Positions 6,834 to 8,489 of a stretch of 8,489 nt of DNA are shown one piece after another; the first letter of the stretch is position 1, and the number at the start of each line of letters is the position of its first letter. Origin of the DNA: Candidatus Poribacteria bacterium. Lineage in GTDB: Bacteria > Poribacteria > WGA-4E > UBA9662. Location: the NCBI GenBank assembly GCA_002699335.1, contig PACG01000131.1, positions 43,241-51,729 on the forward strand. Reading direction: 5' to 3'. The notes beneath the pieces are model-generated. The model had not been told where the DNA came from. It saw nothing but the letters and a program-made list of their open reading frames with translations, and searched no databases. The translations under genes and the position numbers were made by a program.

Positions 6834-7967
6834 TCAATCTAGTTCGACCATTCGACCGGTGGCTGCAGATCTATAAGCAGCCATAATAATCTCTACCGAA
6901 TGTGCAGCTAATTCAGCCGTCATTTCGGTTGGCGTATCATTTTCGATCGCATCCACAAAGGCTTGAAACTCCCGTTTAATCCAATCGGTTCCACCGACTG
7001 TTTTCCACGTCTTCTTGGGAATGGCATCCACAGTCGTACCCCCCCACATGCCCATCGGATCTAATGGATGCGGGACGGGGGGCTGGAAAGCCGGTTCAGC
7101 AGTGTAGATTTCTAATCGAGGTTGATGGGCATCAAAGCAGATTGACCTTTCGGTTCCAACCAGTCTCAACTTCTGAATGCCACTTAGTGGGTGGCTGGTC
7201 CAACCAAAGCGCCCACAACTGACACTGGCAGTTGTCTCATCTTCTAGCTTCATGACAATAGTGCCAAAATCTTCGACACCACAAGCTACATGTTCTTTGA
7301 AAAAGTAGTTGCTGGTGGTAGCAACGAGGCTTTTAACCCGTTTCTGTGTCAGCCAGTTGATGATCGACACTGCGTAGACACCGATATCGAACAATTCGGG
7401 TTTGGCTTCGACAAAAGTATACCGGGGTCGTTCACCGGGTTCGTTTCGTTTCCCTTTGGGGGCTGAACCGGGATGCCCTTTAGCGAATGTAATATCGCAA
7501 TGAATGGCACGCAGATCACCAACTTGTCCGCTATTGAGTGTCTGTTTGGCCTGTTGTGCCCATCCGCAATAGACATTGCTAAACATCTGATTTTTAACAC
7601 CTGTTTCTTGCACTACGTCTACAATTTGCCGAGCATGCCGCGGATTGGGGGCTAATGGCTTGTCCAGGTAGAGATGCTTGCCTGCTTTGGCACATTTCAC
7701 TGCGATCTCCGCCCGTCGTTCGGCCTCAGGACACAAAGAAACCAGATCGACATCGGTTCGCTGAAGCGCTGTCTCCAGATCTTGATAAGGTAAATCTAAT
7801 TGTTTTGCCAGTCGCTGATTCAATTCAACCCGTTCAGCAGGCGCATTAGCATCGTCTGCCGAAGCCACTAGACGACAACGAGGATCTGACAGAAATTGGA
7901 AAGCATAGTTTTCCTGGTGAGAACGGTATCCGCCGACCAATAATACCCCATAGCTCTTATTTGACAT
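6834..7967 (-). CDS. Gfo/Idh/MocA family oxidoreductase
   Basis: A 377-residue NAD(P)-dependent oxidoreductase, normal length for the family, which acts on sugars, inositols, amino sugars and related polyols. The N-terminal Rossmann domain starts YGVLLVGGYRSHQENY, a variant of the glycine-rich loop. The catalytic-lysine motif appears as DKPLAPN at 102-108 (Lys103), where EKP is usual. The C-terminal beta-sheet domain begins near LNSGQVGDLRAI (144-155) and carries ELFDIGVYAVSIINWL at 191-206, with Asp194 and Tyr198 at the usual active-site positions. The C-terminal helix region (FQAFVDAIEN...) matches the family end. The start at 7967 is supported by GGAGG six bases upstream (7974-7978) inside the preceding gene, with an 11-base overlap that suggests translational coupling. 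Substrate specificity cannot be read from the sequence. Confidence 0.92.
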   Translation of the reverse strand: MSNKSYGVLLVGGYRSHQENYAFQFLSDPRCRLVASADDANAPAERVELNQRLAKQLDLPYQDLETALQRTDVDLVSLCPEAERRAEIAVKCAKAGKHLYLDKPLAPNPRHARQIVDVVQETGVKNQMFSNVYCGWAQQAKQTLNSGQVGDLRAIHCDITFAKGHPGSAPKGKRNEPGERPRYTFVEAKPELFDIGVYAVSIINWLTQKRVKSLVATTSNYFFKEHVACGVEDFGTIVMKLEDETTASVSCGRFGWTSHPLSGIQKLRLVGTERSICFDAHQPRLEIYTAEPAFQPPVPHPLDPMGMWGGTTVDAIPKKTWKTVGGTDWIKREFQAFVDAIENDTPTEMTAELAAHSVEIIMAAYRSAATGRMVELD

Positions 7968-8307
7968 CGGCGTCCTCCAAAGGAATTCTGGCCTGATAGT
8001 AGATTGTTCCCCGACTACCGATCAGGTGAAAGTCAATCATCGATTCTTGGTCAAGTTGGTTGACGCATAGTAAGGCCGATTCACCATCGGCAAACCGCAA
8101 CAAGGTTGTAATTTGACAATCATCTTGCTGGGTCTGGGTGTACTCAATTTGGGAGGTGATCCAACTATCGGCTAGGTTGATTACTGTTGCGACTGCATCC
8201 TCGAGTAGATTGCTTTTGGAGATCTGATAAAAACATCGCAGAAAAACAGGATCACCAATTCGTCCGCTCTGAATCTCGGTTGAAACCGACTGCCTGAGTT
8301 GATCCAT
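7957..8307 (-). CDS. Stand-alone Gfo/Idh/MocA C-terminal-domain protein
   Basis: A 116-residue protein without its own Rossmann domain or catalytic EKP-type lysine. Its segments line up in order with the C-terminal domain of the neighbouring oxidoreductase: IQSGRIGDPVFLR (12-24) with LNSGQVGDLRAI; AVATVINLADSWI (38-50) with VYAVSIINWLT; CQITTLLRFADGESALL (64-80) with the FGTIVMKLEDETTASV strands; and IDFHLIGSRGTIYY (91-104) with QKLRLVGTERSICF. The Asp/Tyr active-site pair of DIGVY has no equivalent. It therefore probably does not catalyse a redox reaction, but could bind substrate or pair with the full-length enzyme through its beta sheet. The start is well supported: AAAGGA (8316-8321), 8-base spacing, and a promoter directly upstream. 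It overlaps the next gene by 11 bases. The domain match is my own pairwise reading; function is unknown. Confidence 0.75.
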   Translation of the reverse strand: MDQLRQSVSTEIQSGRIGDPVFLRCFYQISKSNLLEDAVATVINLADSWITSQIEYTQTQQDDCQITTLLRFADGESALLCVNQLDQESMIDFHLIGSRGTIYYQARIPLEDADVK

Positions 8308-8337
8308 AGATATTATCCTTTAGTAAGATATTATTAC

Positions 8338-8366
8338 ATTCTAGCGGATCTGCGACGATTTTTCAA
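8338..8366 (-). promoter_or_regulatory. Sigma-70-type promoter of the half-domain / Gfo-Idh / Mur-ligase operon
   Basis: On the minus strand, a -35 box TTGAAA (8366-8361) is followed by exactly 17 bases and a -10 box TAGAAT (8343-8338). The -35 box matches the consensus at five of six positions and the -10 box at five of six. Transcription would start near 8331, leaving a leader of about 25 bases with the AAAGGA ribosome-binding site before ATG 8307. No comparable promoter is visible within the two downstream gene junctions, supporting one operon. Confidence 0.6.
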
Positions 8367-8489
8367 TCCCGTTGGTAAATCACGATGCAAATATTTCAGA
8401 TATCTAATACATCTTTTTCTAGATAGAGAGAATAAGGTGTATGTAGGTGGAGATTAGAGATGAGAGATAGCGAACTGGTAAATGGAGTA
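8367..8489. other. Upstream non-coding edge region
   Basis: These 123 bases upstream of the operon promoter show no coding sequence on either strand that I can support. The right end is purine-rich on the plus strand with loosely repeated GAGAT units (about 8450-8470). No missing N-terminal half of the Gfo/Idh-like half-domain protein is visible here. Confidence 0.4.

Noticed and set aside
8440..8475. GAGAT-type short tandem repeat
   Set aside because: Units are irregular and few, so it is better described as a purine-rich stretch than as a true repeat array.

Overview
The window (8,489 bases, moderate GC) looks like bacterial chromosome from a lineage with many Gfo/Idh/MocA oxidoreductases and DUF6785-type membrane proteins. 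That combination is best known to me from Candidatus Poribacteria, Planctomycetes and related marine or host-associated groups. Poribacteria is a low-to-moderate confidence guess; no rRNA or other marker gene is present. No tRNA, rRNA, CRISPR array, transposase or phage gene was seen.

Left block (about 1-3104, minus strand, read right to left): an intact short-chain dehydrogenase (SDR, 3104-2340), a heavily damaged L-threonine 3-dehydrogenase (tdh, 2334-1842), an intact 2-amino-3-ketobutyrate CoA ligase / glycine C-acetyltransferase (kbl, 1757-573), and a broken unidentified gene running off the left edge (540-1). tdh and kbl normally form the two-step threonine-to-glycine plus acetyl-CoA route. 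Here the first enzyme has lost its NAD-binding domain and its catalytic cysteine, while the second is undamaged.

Middle block (3105-5519): a 262-base intergenic region with TGGT/ACCA half-sites and a short inverted repeat, then a plus-strand pseudogene (3367-5300) of a multi-pass DUF6785/DUF6784-like membrane protein. Its family sequence can be followed across all three frames, with many frameshifts and two in-frame TAG codons. A 219-base spacer with an imperfect inverted repeat separates it from the convergent right block.

Right block (8307-5520, minus strand): a compact intact operon behind a clear sigma-70-type promoter (TTGAAA, 17-base spacer, TAGAAT). It holds a 116-residue protein that matches only the C-terminal domain of Gfo/Idh/MocA enzymes, overlapping by 11 bases a full-length Gfo/Idh/MocA oxidoreductase, followed 36 bases later by a Mur-ligase-family enzyme. 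The ligase resembles MurE but lacks the N-terminal UDP-sugar-binding domain and has altered signature motifs.

Three decayed genes interleaved with five intact ones suggest ongoing genome erosion. The most interesting candidate system is the right-hand operon: a stand-alone oxidoreductase half-domain, a full oxidoreductase and a non-canonical MurE-like amide ligase.
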